A stretch of DNA of 7,229 nt from positions 1 through 7,229 of the forward strand of contig JAITNU010000042.1 of assembly GCA_031290325.1 (NCBI GenBank). The letters are read 5' to 3'. The stretch comes from Treponema sp. (GTDB taxonomy: Bacteria; Spirochaetota; Spirochaetia; Treponematales; Breznakiellaceae). The position numbers were made by a program, and so were the translations under genes. Shown here one piece after another: positions 1 through 5,277 of the stretch (positions are counted from its first letter, which is position 1; the number at the start of each line of letters is the position of its first letter). The notes under the pieces are model-generated. The model worked only from the letters and a program-made list of their open reading frames with translations, made no database searches and was not told the DNA's origin.

Positions 1-254
1 CAGCGGACAATGACCGATGCTGTAACTTTGCATGGTTCTTTCGCGCCACCGGCCACGGTAACCGTCCCGGTCTCTCTGATGGCAAGGCCCAGCTTTTGGC
101 AAATAGTCTCGCCAATGACTAGATTCGTTGCTCCGGTATCCACGAGCGCGGTAACGGTTATTTGCCGGATTTGCGGCTCTTTCATAAATCCACGCTCAAC
201 CATTTCTACATCGCCTCCGTTTATCAGGACGATCTCTTCATACACGGTACCCAT
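1..254 (-). CDS. Retroviral-type (clan AA) aspartic protease, 3' end beyond the window
   Basis: The first 84 codons of a small single-domain aspartic protease are present; the rest lies past the left edge. The clearest signal is the catalytic motif ALVDTGATNLVIGE at about residues 38-51. The Asp-Thr-Gly-Ala core supplies the active-site aspartate, and is followed by hydrophobic residues and KLGL, as in pepsin/retropepsin-like folds. The second flap-like strand (TVTVAGGAKEPCKV) is also visible. Such proteins have one DTG motif and act as homodimers; their substrates are unknown. I chose the ATG at 254 because GGAGG (262-266) lies 7 nt upstream. A second ATG six bases earlier (260) directly abuts that site and is less likely. 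There is no signal peptide, so a cytoplasmic protein is expected. The gene follows the toxin-antitoxin pair on the same strand and has its own -35 box. The family call is firm; the physiological role is unknown. Confidence 0.8.
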   Translation of the reverse strand, partial: MGTVYEEIVLINGGDVEMVERGFMKEPQIRQITVTALVDTGATNLVIGETICQKLGLAIRETGTVTVAGGAKEPCKVTASVIVR

Positions 255-286
255 ATTCATACCTCCGTATTGTTACTGATACCCCT

Positions 287-315
287 ATTTTCCCACATCT
301 CCCACTCCCTGTCAA
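287..315 (-). promoter_or_regulatory. Putative sigma-70 promoter of the aspartic protease gene
   Basis: On the minus strand a perfect TTGACA (-35, 315-310) is followed by a 17-nt spacer and GAAAAT (292-287), which matches four of six -10 positions. Transcription would start near 280, leaving a 5' leader of about 26 nt with the Shine-Dalgarno site. The -35 box sits at the edge of the direct repeat, exactly as in the second copy. The weak -10 box keeps confidence moderate. Confidence 0.42.
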
Positions 316-316
316 C

Positions 317-341
317 AAAAACGCCGCCCCCCTTCCGAGGC
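317..341 (-). terminator. Weak possible intrinsic terminator after the antitoxin
   Basis: In the minus-strand transcript GCCTC (341-337) can pair with GGGGC (330-326), with one G-U pair and a 6-nt loop. GGCG and then a run of five U (321-317) follow. The stem is only 5 bp and does not touch the U-run, so this is a weak candidate. It lies between the antitoxin tail and the -35 box of the protease gene, where a terminator would be expected. Confidence 0.28.
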
Positions 342-344
342 CTG

Positions 345-419
345 CTACACGCCCGCGCTTTTGACCAGCTCCTTGCGGATGATGGCGCTGGCCACCGTGG
401 GTTTTACCGGTGGCCGCAC
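345..419 (-). other. Out-of-frame C-terminal tail of the antitoxin (frameshift remnant)
   Basis: Just past the point where the antitoxin frame meets its stop, another minus-strand frame reads VRPPVKPTVASAIIRKELVK followed by SAGV and a TAG at 347-345. PTVASAIIRKELVKS looks like the final helix of a small DNA-binding antitoxin (a basic, amphipathic end of the xIIRKEL type). Joining residues 1-64 of the 404-610 frame to this tail would give a protein of about 88 residues, the usual antitoxin size. The join needs one missing base restored (or two removed) near 419-421. The other repeat copy keeps this frame open too, ending in RKELVKNV and a stop. Confidence 0.6.
390..415. other. Perfect 8-bp stem hairpin at the antitoxin stop codon
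   Basis: GGCCACCG (390-397) and CGGTGGCC (408-415) form a perfect 8-bp inverted repeat around a 10-nt loop. The antitoxin TAA (406-404) lies within the loop. The same hairpin occurs at 984-1009 in the other repeat copy. The GC-rich stem is not followed by a T-run, so it is not a standard terminator. Confidence 0.8.
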
Positions 420-610
420 ACGTATTCGATCACGTCGCTATCAAGCTCGCCTATAATGCGGTTGCTCAGAGACATGCGGGCAACAGGGCCCTCGCCGGTG
501 AGGATACGATTCTTGGCGGGATCCACATCAGGCGGATTTTGGGTAAAGTAGTCGTCCCAGGCGTCGGCTTCCGCATCGGTCATACCGGTCATCTTTTCAA
601 TCTCGTTCAT
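404..610 (-). CDS. Antitoxin of a BrnT/BrnA-like pair, probably frameshifted near its C-terminus
   Basis: This 68-codon frame starts at an ATG with AGGAGG (620-615) 4 nt upstream. That Shine-Dalgarno site overlaps the stop codon of the preceding toxin gene, so translation is probably coupled. The N-terminus (MTDAEADAWDDYFTQNPP) is acidic, and the segment ending in ELDSDVIEYV resembles the start of the DNA-binding part of BrnA- or CopG-like antitoxins. These neutralise the toxin and repress their own operon. The frame then stops early at CGHR. A suitable C-terminal helix is present only in a different frame (345-419), so the product may lack its last 20 or so residues. Toxin-first order fits BrnT-BrnA. 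Pairing with the toxin is well supported by position, but the family name is a resemblance from memory and is unconfirmed. Confidence 0.65.
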   Translation of the reverse strand: MNEIEKMTGMTDAEADAWDDYFTQNPPDVDPAKNRILTGEGPVARMSLSNRIIGELDSDVIEYVCGHR

Positions 611-619
611 AATACCTCC

Positions 620-868
620 TCAATGTAAGAGCGAAAAATATTTAGGCGCACAAGGCATGGCGTGAAACACGTTCAGCCCGTCTTCGCCGAATTCATTGTA
701 GATTACCTCAATGAGATTCGCCTTAGTGTCGAAGCCCAGTAACAAAAACTTGTTGTCATAGCCCTTCACAAGTCCGTCGTAGCGGACCGTCTTAAAGGCA
801 TGGCGAATATCTGCTTCCGTTACTCCATGTTTCAAAGCAGACGCTCTGCAAACTATCTTCAACTCCAT
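620..868 (-). CDS. BrnT-like toxin (RelE-type fold suspected), 82 aa
   Basis: This is a small basic protein starting MELKIVCRASALKHGVTEAD. The KHGVTEADIRHAF segment resembles the early helix of BrnT-type toxins (usual pattern KHGVSFEEA...F). The later strands LLLGFDTKANLIEVIYNEF and DGLNVFHAMPCAPKYFSLL resemble the beta-sheet that ends in conserved basic or polar residues. BrnT proteins are ribonuclease toxins of the RelE superfamily that slow translation; that activity is known for the family, not shown here. I start it at the ATG at 868 rather than at the GTG at 919, because a near-consensus promoter (899-904 and 876-881) lies between them. The predicted transcript begins at or one base before this ATG. 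The antitoxin starts 9 nt after its stop. A DUF4258-like protein is an alternative. Confidence 0.62.
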   Translation of the reverse strand: MELKIVCRASALKHGVTEADIRHAFKTVRYDGLVKGYDNKFLLLGFDTKANLIEVIYNEFGEDGLNVFHAMPCAPKYFSLLH

Positions 869-875
869 GTTCTCA

Positions 876-904
876 GTTATACCCGAACCTTCGTACCATG
901 TCAA
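876..904 (-). promoter_or_regulatory. Strong promoter of the toxin-antitoxin operon, probably giving a leaderless mRNA
   Basis: A perfect TTGACA (904-899), a 17-nt spacer and TATAAC (881-876, five of six -10 bases) lie on the minus strand. Only seven bases separate the -10 box from the ATG at 868, so transcription should start at 869 or 868. No Shine-Dalgarno site could then be present in the mRNA, and none is visible near this ATG. The -35 box marks the edge of repeat copy B. Confidence 0.7.
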
Positions 905-905
905 C

Positions 906-930
906 AAAAAAGCCGCCACCCTTCCGAGGC
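906..930 (-). terminator. Weak possible intrinsic terminator upstream of the toxin promoter
   Basis: This is the counterpart of the hairpin at 317-341. On the minus strand GCCTC (930-926) faces GTGGC (919-915) with one T-T mismatch, followed by GGC and six T (911-906). The U-run is better than in copy A but the stem is poorer. It could end transcripts from the helicase/aminotransferase-like operon before the toxin promoter. Confidence 0.25.
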
Positions 931-944
931 CTGCTACACGCTCC

Positions 945-1060
945 CTACACGTTTTTGACCAGCTCCTTGCGGATGATGGCGCTGGCCACCGTGGGTTTTA
1001 CCGGTGGCCGCACACGTATTCGATCACGTCGCTATCAAGCTCGCCTATAATGCGGTTGCT
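945..1060 (-). pseudogene. 3' remnant of a second antitoxin gene
   Basis: On the minus strand this segment encodes the same residues as antitoxin positions 49-68 (SNRIIGELDSDVIEYVCGHR and stop). In the shifted frame it also encodes the PTVASAIIRKELVK tail, here ending NV and TAG (947-945). There is no start codon, Shine-Dalgarno site or N-terminal half, because homology ends at 1060 next to the upstream gene. It is best read as the end of an earlier toxin-antitoxin cassette whose toxin and antitoxin N-terminus were lost, or as a partial duplication of the intact cassette. The same frame change as in the other copy means the lesion is older than the duplication, or was spread by gene conversion. 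Confidence 0.7.
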
Positions 1061-1066
1061 ACCCTT

Positions 1067-1864
1067 TCACAACCGGAACCCTAACAGTTCCGCCAGTTTT
1101 GCCTGCTCCCCTGGGGACAAAGTCGCCGGCAGAATGAGGGGCTGCTCCGGGCTTGGGGGAAGCAAAAAACCGCCTTCAAGAAAATGCCGGAACAAGCGGC
1201 TGTACTGTGCTTCATCAAGGGGTTCAGTATAATGCAGATAGATACCCTTCCGGCGCCAGGTGCCCAGGGCTTCGGTGATCAGGGGAAACGCCGCCTTTCC
1301 CCGTTCCGGCAGGGCTGCTATCAGGTCGTAGAGGCTCCTCACCGTAGCGGCAAGCAGGACCGGAGACAGGATCTCCGATGGAGGAAAAGGATGATCATCG
1401 GTACCAATGACTAAAACCTGGGGAGCCAAGGCCCAGGGTAGCAGGGGAACGCATAGTGAGGGCTGAGGAGAGGGGGCCTGGAGAAAGGGCCGCCACAAAA
1501 CAGGCGGTGATCCATCAGGCGTAAACACGGGGTCGGGGAAGGGGCGGTCGCCAGCGTAGCCTGCCGCGGTCAGCACCTGGCGGAGGGTGGCTTCATCGGC
1601 ATAGACCCTGAAAATACTTCCAGGAAAGATGGCGGACAGGGCCTTGATAAGACGATGTTCCAGGGGATGGGGAAAGGGGGTAAAGAGTCCCCGGCTGGCG
1701 GTATTTTTGAGTTCACCGAGAATATGGGGCGGGGTATGCCCCAGCAGCGCTGCACCGCCGTACTGCCAGAGGTCGGTGAGGCGGCGCCCTCCCTGGAGAT
1801 ACAGGTGAAAATCCCTGGCCCGGAGTACCGGCGGCACTAGTCGCAGCAGGGGGTAATCCTTCAT
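1067..1864 (-). CDS. Shortened class-III aminotransferase-like protein, probably without catalysis
   Basis: This 265-residue protein resembles the ends of a class-III, PLP-dependent aminotransferase. The N-terminal YLQGGRRLTDLWQYGGAALLGHTPP (residues 22-46) matches the 'G..YLD...G.....LGH..P' opening of that family. LKNTASRGLFTPFPHPLEHR follows, and residues 205-262 (RRKGIYLHY, then FLLPPSPEQPLILPATLSPGE) resemble the small C-terminal domain. Full enzymes have about 400 residues. Here the central PLP domain is reduced, and I see neither the cofactor-binding Asp motif nor a convincing Schiff-base lysine. A non-catalytic or divergent role is therefore likely. The start is the ATG at 1864 with AGGG 7 nt upstream; a GTG at 1867 is possible, and a stop lies in frame just above it. 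The gene begins 30 nt after the helicase stop, suggesting one transcript. Function unknown. Confidence 0.6.
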   Translation of the reverse strand: MKDYPLLRLVPPVLRARDFHLYLQGGRRLTDLWQYGGAALLGHTPPHILGELKNTASRGLFTPFPHPLEHRLIKALSAIFPGSIFRVYADEATLRQVLTAAGYAGDRPFPDPVFTPDGSPPVLWRPFLQAPSPQPSLCVPLLPWALAPQVLVIGTDDHPFPPSEILSPVLLAATVRSLYDLIAALPERGKAAFPLITEALGTWRRKGIYLHYTEPLDEAQYSRLFRHFLEGGFLLPPSPEQPLILPATLSPGEQAKLAELLGFRL

Positions 1865-1894
1865 CACCCAGCCCTAACACGTTCATCATGCTGT

Positions 1895-4258
1895 TTAATC
1901 ATCTCCGACCCTCGTAATCCGGGAGCTTTGATACTGGCTGAGGAAGTGCAGTTCCTTACCAGTATCGAAATGGACCTGGATAACCGGTCCATTTTCACTT
2001 TCCCGGATTCCTATGACCGAACCATATCCGTGATCATCATGGAAAAGCCGGGTACCAACCTGCCACTGGCCCCCTGTGCGCTTCGAACCTTTGGAACCCC
2101 TCGGTGCCGCTGAACGGCGGTTCTTGATGGAAAACCCATAAGGGACTTGACCAATGACCCGGAGGGTTTCGTGATCCACTTCATTGAGAAACAAAGAAGG
2201 CTCCATGGGCACGGTATGGCCAAACATACGACGCATACTGCAGGAGGTGAAGTACAGTTCATCCATGGCCCGTGTTGCCCCCACATAAAAGAGCCGCCGC
2301 TCCTCTTCCAGTTCCTCTTCCTGTTTGTCATCCCGCGGGAATACCCCCTGTTCAACACCAGTCATAATAACCCGCGGGAATTCGAGGCCCTTGGTATTAT
2401 GTAAGGTAATGAGGGTTACGGTATCCTGACTGGTGCCGTCTTTCTTTTCCGCGCCTTCCATGGAACGGTCAAGTTCAATGTGTTCCAGGAATTCCAGCAG
2501 CCCTTCCTCGGTGGCGGGGTAAAGGCTGGCGGCATTGGCCAATTCCTGGAGGTTGGCAATACGCTGATTACCTGCGATTTCATCATGGTCAAGGTGATAT
2601 TCGGCGATTCCCGCTTCCTGGATGAGGGTAATCACACAGCCCGAAAGCCCTTCCCCAGCGTGTAAGCTGGCTTTTTTCTCTGTTTTTTTCGGAGCATTTT
2701 TGGCGGGAATCTCAGGTTCTTTCGGAACATCACTTACGGCAGGAACATCGCCGTTGAGAGCAGCGTTCTCAGCTTGTGTTCCTGCAACAAGGGTCGCACG
2801 TCCCTGTTCAATGGCCTTGAAAAAAGCTGCAAGCCCGGAACGGGCCTTGGCGGGAAGGGTGAGCCGTTGAGCCGCGGCCACCAGGTCCACAGCGCCGATG
2901 GATGCCTCTCCCACGAGGCGATCTGTAGTAGCGGTCCCCACCCCTCGGGTGGGCTTGTTCACCATCCGGCGGAACGCGACCTCATCACGAGGGTTCACCA
3001 GGAAGGAAAGCAGGGCCAGGGCGTCTTTCACCTCTTCCCGTTCATAAAACTTGAGGGAACCTATCACCCGGTAGGGGATACTTCGCCGCAGGAATTCAGT
3101 TTCAAACCCCAGGGATTGGGCATTCATCCGGTACAGCACCGCCCAATCGGAATAGGCACTCTTCTCCAGCTCTTTCTTCACCGCCCCCTGCTTTCCCTTG
3201 GAGAGCAGGGCCGGAGGATTAACCGATGATTCGATGAGCTGGGCGCAAAAGGCGGCTTCCTCATCCTGATTGGGGAGGAAGGCCAGGACCGGCTGCTTCC
3301 CATTACCCCGTTCGGCCTTGAGGACCTTCCCCAGCCGGCCTTTGTTATGATCCACCACCGACGAGGCTGCCTTCAGGATAGGCACGGTGGACCGGTAATT
3401 CCGTTCCAGCCTGATAATATCTGTTCCGGGGAACCGATCCGGAAATTCCAGGATGTTCCGCACCTCGGCGCCCCGGAAGCGGTAGATGGACTGGTCATCA
3501 TCCCCCACCACACAGATGTAGGTATCCGGGCCGGCGAGTTCCTTTAAAAGCTCAAACTGGGCGATGTTGGCATCCTGATACTCATCCACCAGAATCACCC
3601 GGAACCGGTCCCTGAAACGCCGGGCCACTTCAGGCTCTGCCCGCAAGATTTCCACCGGCTTCTTGATAAGGTCCCCAAAGTCCACATTACCGATCTGGGT
3701 GAGCCGTTCCTCGTACTTGGTATACAAGCGGCGGAACTCTTTCCGGTGATTGATGAGATCCAGTTCCGCGCTTTCGGGGTTCAAAAAATAATCCTTGGCC
3801 CGGGCTATATAATGGGCGGTCTGCTTCACCTCGGCCTTGGGTATCCCTTCCATCAGGGAGGAGAGCAGGGAAACCGTATCGTCATCATCATAAATCACAA
3901 AGCTCGAATTCAACCCCAGGAGGGCGCCGTTCCGCCTGAGAAACCAGGCTCCAAAGGAGTGAAAGGTCCGCAGCATGGCAAATGTGGCCCGGTCATCAAT
4001 GAGCCGCGCCCGATCCGCCATCTCCCGTGCGGCCTTGTTGGTAAAGGTTACCGCCAGGATGGACCGGGGATCCACCCCCTGTTCCCTGATGAGATAGGCA
4101 ATCTTGGTGGTAATGACCCGGGTCTTCCCCGACCCAGCCCCAGCCAGGATGAGCAAGGGATTACCAGTATGGATCACCGCTTCCCGCTGTTCAGGGTTGA
4201 GGGCTTCCATATAAGGGGGATAGGCTGCACCTTTGAGGATCGCGTCAGGTTCTGCCAT
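1895..4258 (-). CDS. pcrA: UvrD/PcrA/Rep-family superfamily 1A DNA helicase, 787 aa
   Basis: This ATP-driven 3'-5' DNA helicase family works in nucleotide excision and mismatch repair, removes recombinase filaments and restarts forks. All core motifs are present: Q-motif LNPEQREAV (20-28), Walker A AGAGSGKT (39-46), motif Ia VTFTNKAAREM (70-80), TFHSFG (98-103), the DEYQD Walker B box (225-229), GDDDQSIYRFRGAE (252-265), ERNYRST (285-291), motif V TLHNTKGLEFP (618-628) and motif VI RRLFYVGATRA (654-664). The C-terminus (735-785, GTRLFHDDHGYGSVIG) looks like the Tudor-like domain that contacts RNA polymerase in PcrA/UvrD. Residues 494-536 form a Pro/Lys/Glu-rich insert within domain 2B. No good Shine-Dalgarno site lies near the ATG. 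Translation is probably coupled to the 41-codon leader ORF ending 6 nt upstream. UvrD or Rep is an equally valid name. Confidence 0.95.
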   Translation of the reverse strand: MAEPDAILKGAAYPPYMEALNPEQREAVIHTGNPLLILAGAGSGKTRVITTKIAYLIREQGVDPRSILAVTFTNKAAREMADRARLIDDRATFAMLRTFHSFGAWFLRRNGALLGLNSSFVIYDDDDTVSLLSSLMEGIPKAEVKQTAHYIARAKDYFLNPESAELDLINHRKEFRRLYTKYEERLTQIGNVDFGDLIKKPVEILRAEPEVARRFRDRFRVILVDEYQDANIAQFELLKELAGPDTYICVVGDDDQSIYRFRGAEVRNILEFPDRFPGTDIIRLERNYRSTVPILKAASSVVDHNKGRLGKVLKAERGNGKQPVLAFLPNQDEEAAFCAQLIESSVNPPALLSKGKQGAVKKELEKSAYSDWAVLYRMNAQSLGFETEFLRRSIPYRVIGSLKFYEREEVKDALALLSFLVNPRDEVAFRRMVNKPTRGVGTATTDRLVGEASIGAVDLVAAAQRLTLPAKARSGLAAFFKAIEQGRATLVAGTQAENAALNGDVPAVSDVPKEPEIPAKNAPKKTEKKASLHAGEGLSGCVITLIQEAGIAEYHLDHDEIAGNQRIANLQELANAASLYPATEEGLLEFLEHIELDRSMEGAEKKDGTSQDTVTLITLHNTKGLEFPRVIMTGVEQGVFPRDDKQEEELEEERRLFYVGATRAMDELYFTSCSMRRMFGHTVPMEPSLFLNEVDHETLRVIGQVPYGFSIKNRRSAAPRGSKGSKRTGGQWQVGTRLFHDDHGYGSVIGIRESENGPVIQVHFDTGKELHFLSQYQSSRITRVGDD

Positions 4259-4264
4259 AGGGTA

Positions 4265-4390
4265 CTATTTTCTCCATTCGTTGGCCTGTTCCTGCATCAT
4301 CCGTTCGGTTTCCTTCTGCCGTTCAGCGACTTCCTGAAACGGCGCGAAGATCTGTTCAAAGCTCAGACTCTTAACCTGTTCTTGTGGCAT
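4265..4390 (-). CDS. 41-aa leader ORF upstream of the helicase
   Basis: A 41-codon frame begins MPQEQVKSLSFEQIFAPFQE and ends in NEWRK and TAG, six bases before the helicase ATG. Its Shine-Dalgarno site (GGAGGG, 4401-4396) is 5 nt from the ATG and is far better than anything before the helicase. The product is charged, rich in Glu and Gln, and probably one amphipathic helix. The EVAERQKETERMMQEQ stretch recalls the heptad-like N-termini of DUF3782-type proteins common in Treponema, but the rest of such a protein is absent. It may be a small protein in its own right, a coupling leader for the helicase, or a truncated remnant. The start signal, uninterrupted reading and tight spacing support translation; no function can be assigned. 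Confidence 0.6.
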   Translation of the reverse strand: MPQEQVKSLSFEQIFAPFQEVAERQKETERMMQEQANEWRK

Positions 4391-4407
4391 ATCTACCCTC
4401 CAAGTGT

Positions 4408-4413
4408 ATTATA
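4408..4413 (-). promoter_or_regulatory. Candidate -10 box for the leader-helicase operon
   Basis: A perfect TATAAT lies on the minus strand 18 nt before the leader ATG. At the standard 17-18 nt upstream there is only a T-rich stretch in place of a -35 box. A TTGAAA (4450-4445) is 31 nt away, too far. A start near 4401 would leave only the Shine-Dalgarno site as 5' leader, so the true start may be slightly upstream. Confidence 0.4.
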
Positions 4414-4468
4414 ATTAATACCACGCTTATAAAAAAGCCCTTGTTTTCAACATCCTAACGGTGCTCCC

Positions 4469-4497
4469 TTCACATTCCGCTCATTGTATGCTATAAA
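4469..4497 (+). promoter_or_regulatory. Extended -10 promoter of the yebC-ruvC operon
   Basis: TTCACA (4469-4474, one mismatch to TTGACA), a 17-nt spacer and TATAAA (4492-4497, one mismatch) are preceded by the TGn extended -10 element at 4489-4491. Transcription should start near 4504, giving a 5' leader of about 33 nt that includes the AAGGAG site of yebC. This is the best plus-strand promoter I found in the window. Confidence 0.72.
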
Positions 4498-4536
4498 TCT
4501 AGTTGAGAAATATTTTCCCCACTATAAGGAGTTATT

Positions 4537-5277
4537 ATGTCGGGCCACAGTAAATGGGCGACTATTAAACACAAAAAAGGGGCCGCCGACGCGAAACGCG
4601 GCCAGATGTTCACTAAGTTAATTAAGGAAATATCCATTGCCGCCCGAATGGGCGGAGGTGATCCGGAGGGAAACCCCCGGCTCAGAACGGCGGTCTTGAA
4701 AGCCCGGGGCGCTAACATGCCCAAGGATAATATTGACCGGGCCATCAAAAAGGGAACTGGCGAGCTTGAAGGGGTCAATTACGAAGAACTCACCTACGAG
4801 GCCTATGCGCCGGGAGGGGTGGCGATTCTGATTGAGGTCTTGACAGACAATAAAAATCGGGCTGCCGCAGATGTTCGGAATATCCTGACCCGTGCGGGCG
4901 GGTCCCTTGCCACGGCAGGGTCTGTATCCCGACTATTCAAGCGCCAGGGGATCATCACCCTGGATGGTGAGAAGTACACCGAAGACCAGATCATGGAGGT
5001 GGCTATTGACGGCGGTGCTGAAGACGTGGCCCTTTCGGATGGTATTATCGAAGTTACTACTGCGCCAGAAGACTTTGAGTCGGTGATGAACGCCTTGAAT
5101 GCCAAGAGCTGCGAGACCATGAGCGCCGAGATCAGCATGGTCCCGGAAGCGGCGGTAACCCTGAGCAACGATGCCACTGCCAAGGCAGTACGGCTGGTTG
5201 AAAAGCTCGAAGACAATGAGGATGTACAGAACGTCTACTCTAACATCGATATCCCCGATGGATTTGAGACTGAATAA
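4537..5277 (+). CDS. yebC: YebC/PmpR/TACO1-family protein, 246 aa
   Basis: The opening MSGHSKWATIKHKKGAADAK and the following RGQMFTKLIKEISIAARMGG are the family signature. GNPRLRTAVLKARGANMPKD, YEAYAPGGVAILIEVLTDN and RNILTRAGGSLATAGSVSRLF complete the conserved domains 1 and 2. Length (246 aa) is typical. Family members were first described as DNA-binding transcription regulators. More recent work on bacterial YebC and mitochondrial TACO1 shows a cytoplasmic translation factor that relieves ribosome stalling on difficult, notably proline-rich, stretches. AAGGAG lies 5 nt before the ATG. The gene heads an operon with ruvC, a very common bacterial order, and its last 20 nt overlap ruvC. Confidence 0.97.
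   Translation: MSGHSKWATIKHKKGAADAKRGQMFTKLIKEISIAARMGGGDPEGNPRLRTAVLKARGANMPKDNIDRAIKKGTGELEGVNYEELTYEAYAPGGVAILIEVLTDNKNRAAADVRNILTRAGGSLATAGSVSRLFKRQGIITLDGEKYTEDQIMEVAIDGGAEDVALSDGIIEVTTAPEDFESVMNALNAKSCETMSAEISMVPEAAVTLSNDATAKAVRLVEKLEDNEDVQNVYSNIDIPDGFETE

Larger units (their letters stand above)
310..466. repeat. Direct repeat copy A (partner at 899-1060)
   Basis: This stretch matches 899-1060 in the same orientation at an offset of 594 bp. Bases 359-466 are identical to 953-1060 over all 108 positions. The outer part (310-358) is similar but carries substitutions and small indels. Read on the minus strand, the copy contains the 3' part of the antitoxin gene from residue 49 on, an out-of-frame tail ending in TAG, a GC-rich hairpin with a T-run, and the TTGACA box of the next promoter. 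No transposase or terminal inverted repeats accompany it, so it looks like a duplicated gene-cassette junction rather than an insertion sequence. Confidence 0.95.
899..1060. repeat. Direct repeat copy B (partner at 310-466)
   Basis: This is the second copy of the repeat described at 310-466, lying on the other side of the toxin-antitoxin genes. The inner 108 bp (953-1060) are identical to copy A. The outer part differs by substitutions and by an extra CTACACG unit around 945-951. The identity stops abruptly at 1060, six bases after the stop codon of the aminotransferase-like gene, so one end of the duplicated segment sits exactly at that gene's boundary. Confidence 0.95.

Noticed and set aside
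869..919. Longer toxin start at the GTG at 919
   Set aside because: The extension crosses the near-consensus promoter, and its start codon directly abuts a GGAAGG with no spacing. The residues it adds (AAFLLTWYEGSGITEN) do not resemble the family N-terminus.
310..1060. Integron cassette with attC sites formed by the direct repeats
   Set aside because: Treponema denticola carries an integron rich in toxin-antitoxin cassettes, so I looked for attC core sites. Neither GTTRRRY nor RYYYAAC is properly present at the repeat ends, and the repeat is largely explained by antitoxin coding sequence.
310..1060. Insertion sequence or composite transposon bounded by the repeats
   Set aside because: There is no transposase, no terminal inverted repeats and no target-site duplication. 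The interior is fully explained by two small genes.
1058..1069. Readthrough fusion of the aminotransferase-like protein into the antitoxin remnant
   Set aside because: The remnant is in frame after the TGA, but a single stop separates them and there is no readthrough context. This is one chance in three.
867..1232. Plus-strand 121-codon ORF, and a similar one at 162-551
   Set aside because: Both run antisense across the repeats and real minus-strand genes, lack ribosome-binding sites, and share protein sequence only because the DNA repeat is read backwards.
3746..4414. Plus-strand 222-codon ORF opposite the helicase
   Set aside because: It is a shadow of the GC-rich helicase gene, with unnatural composition and no start signal.
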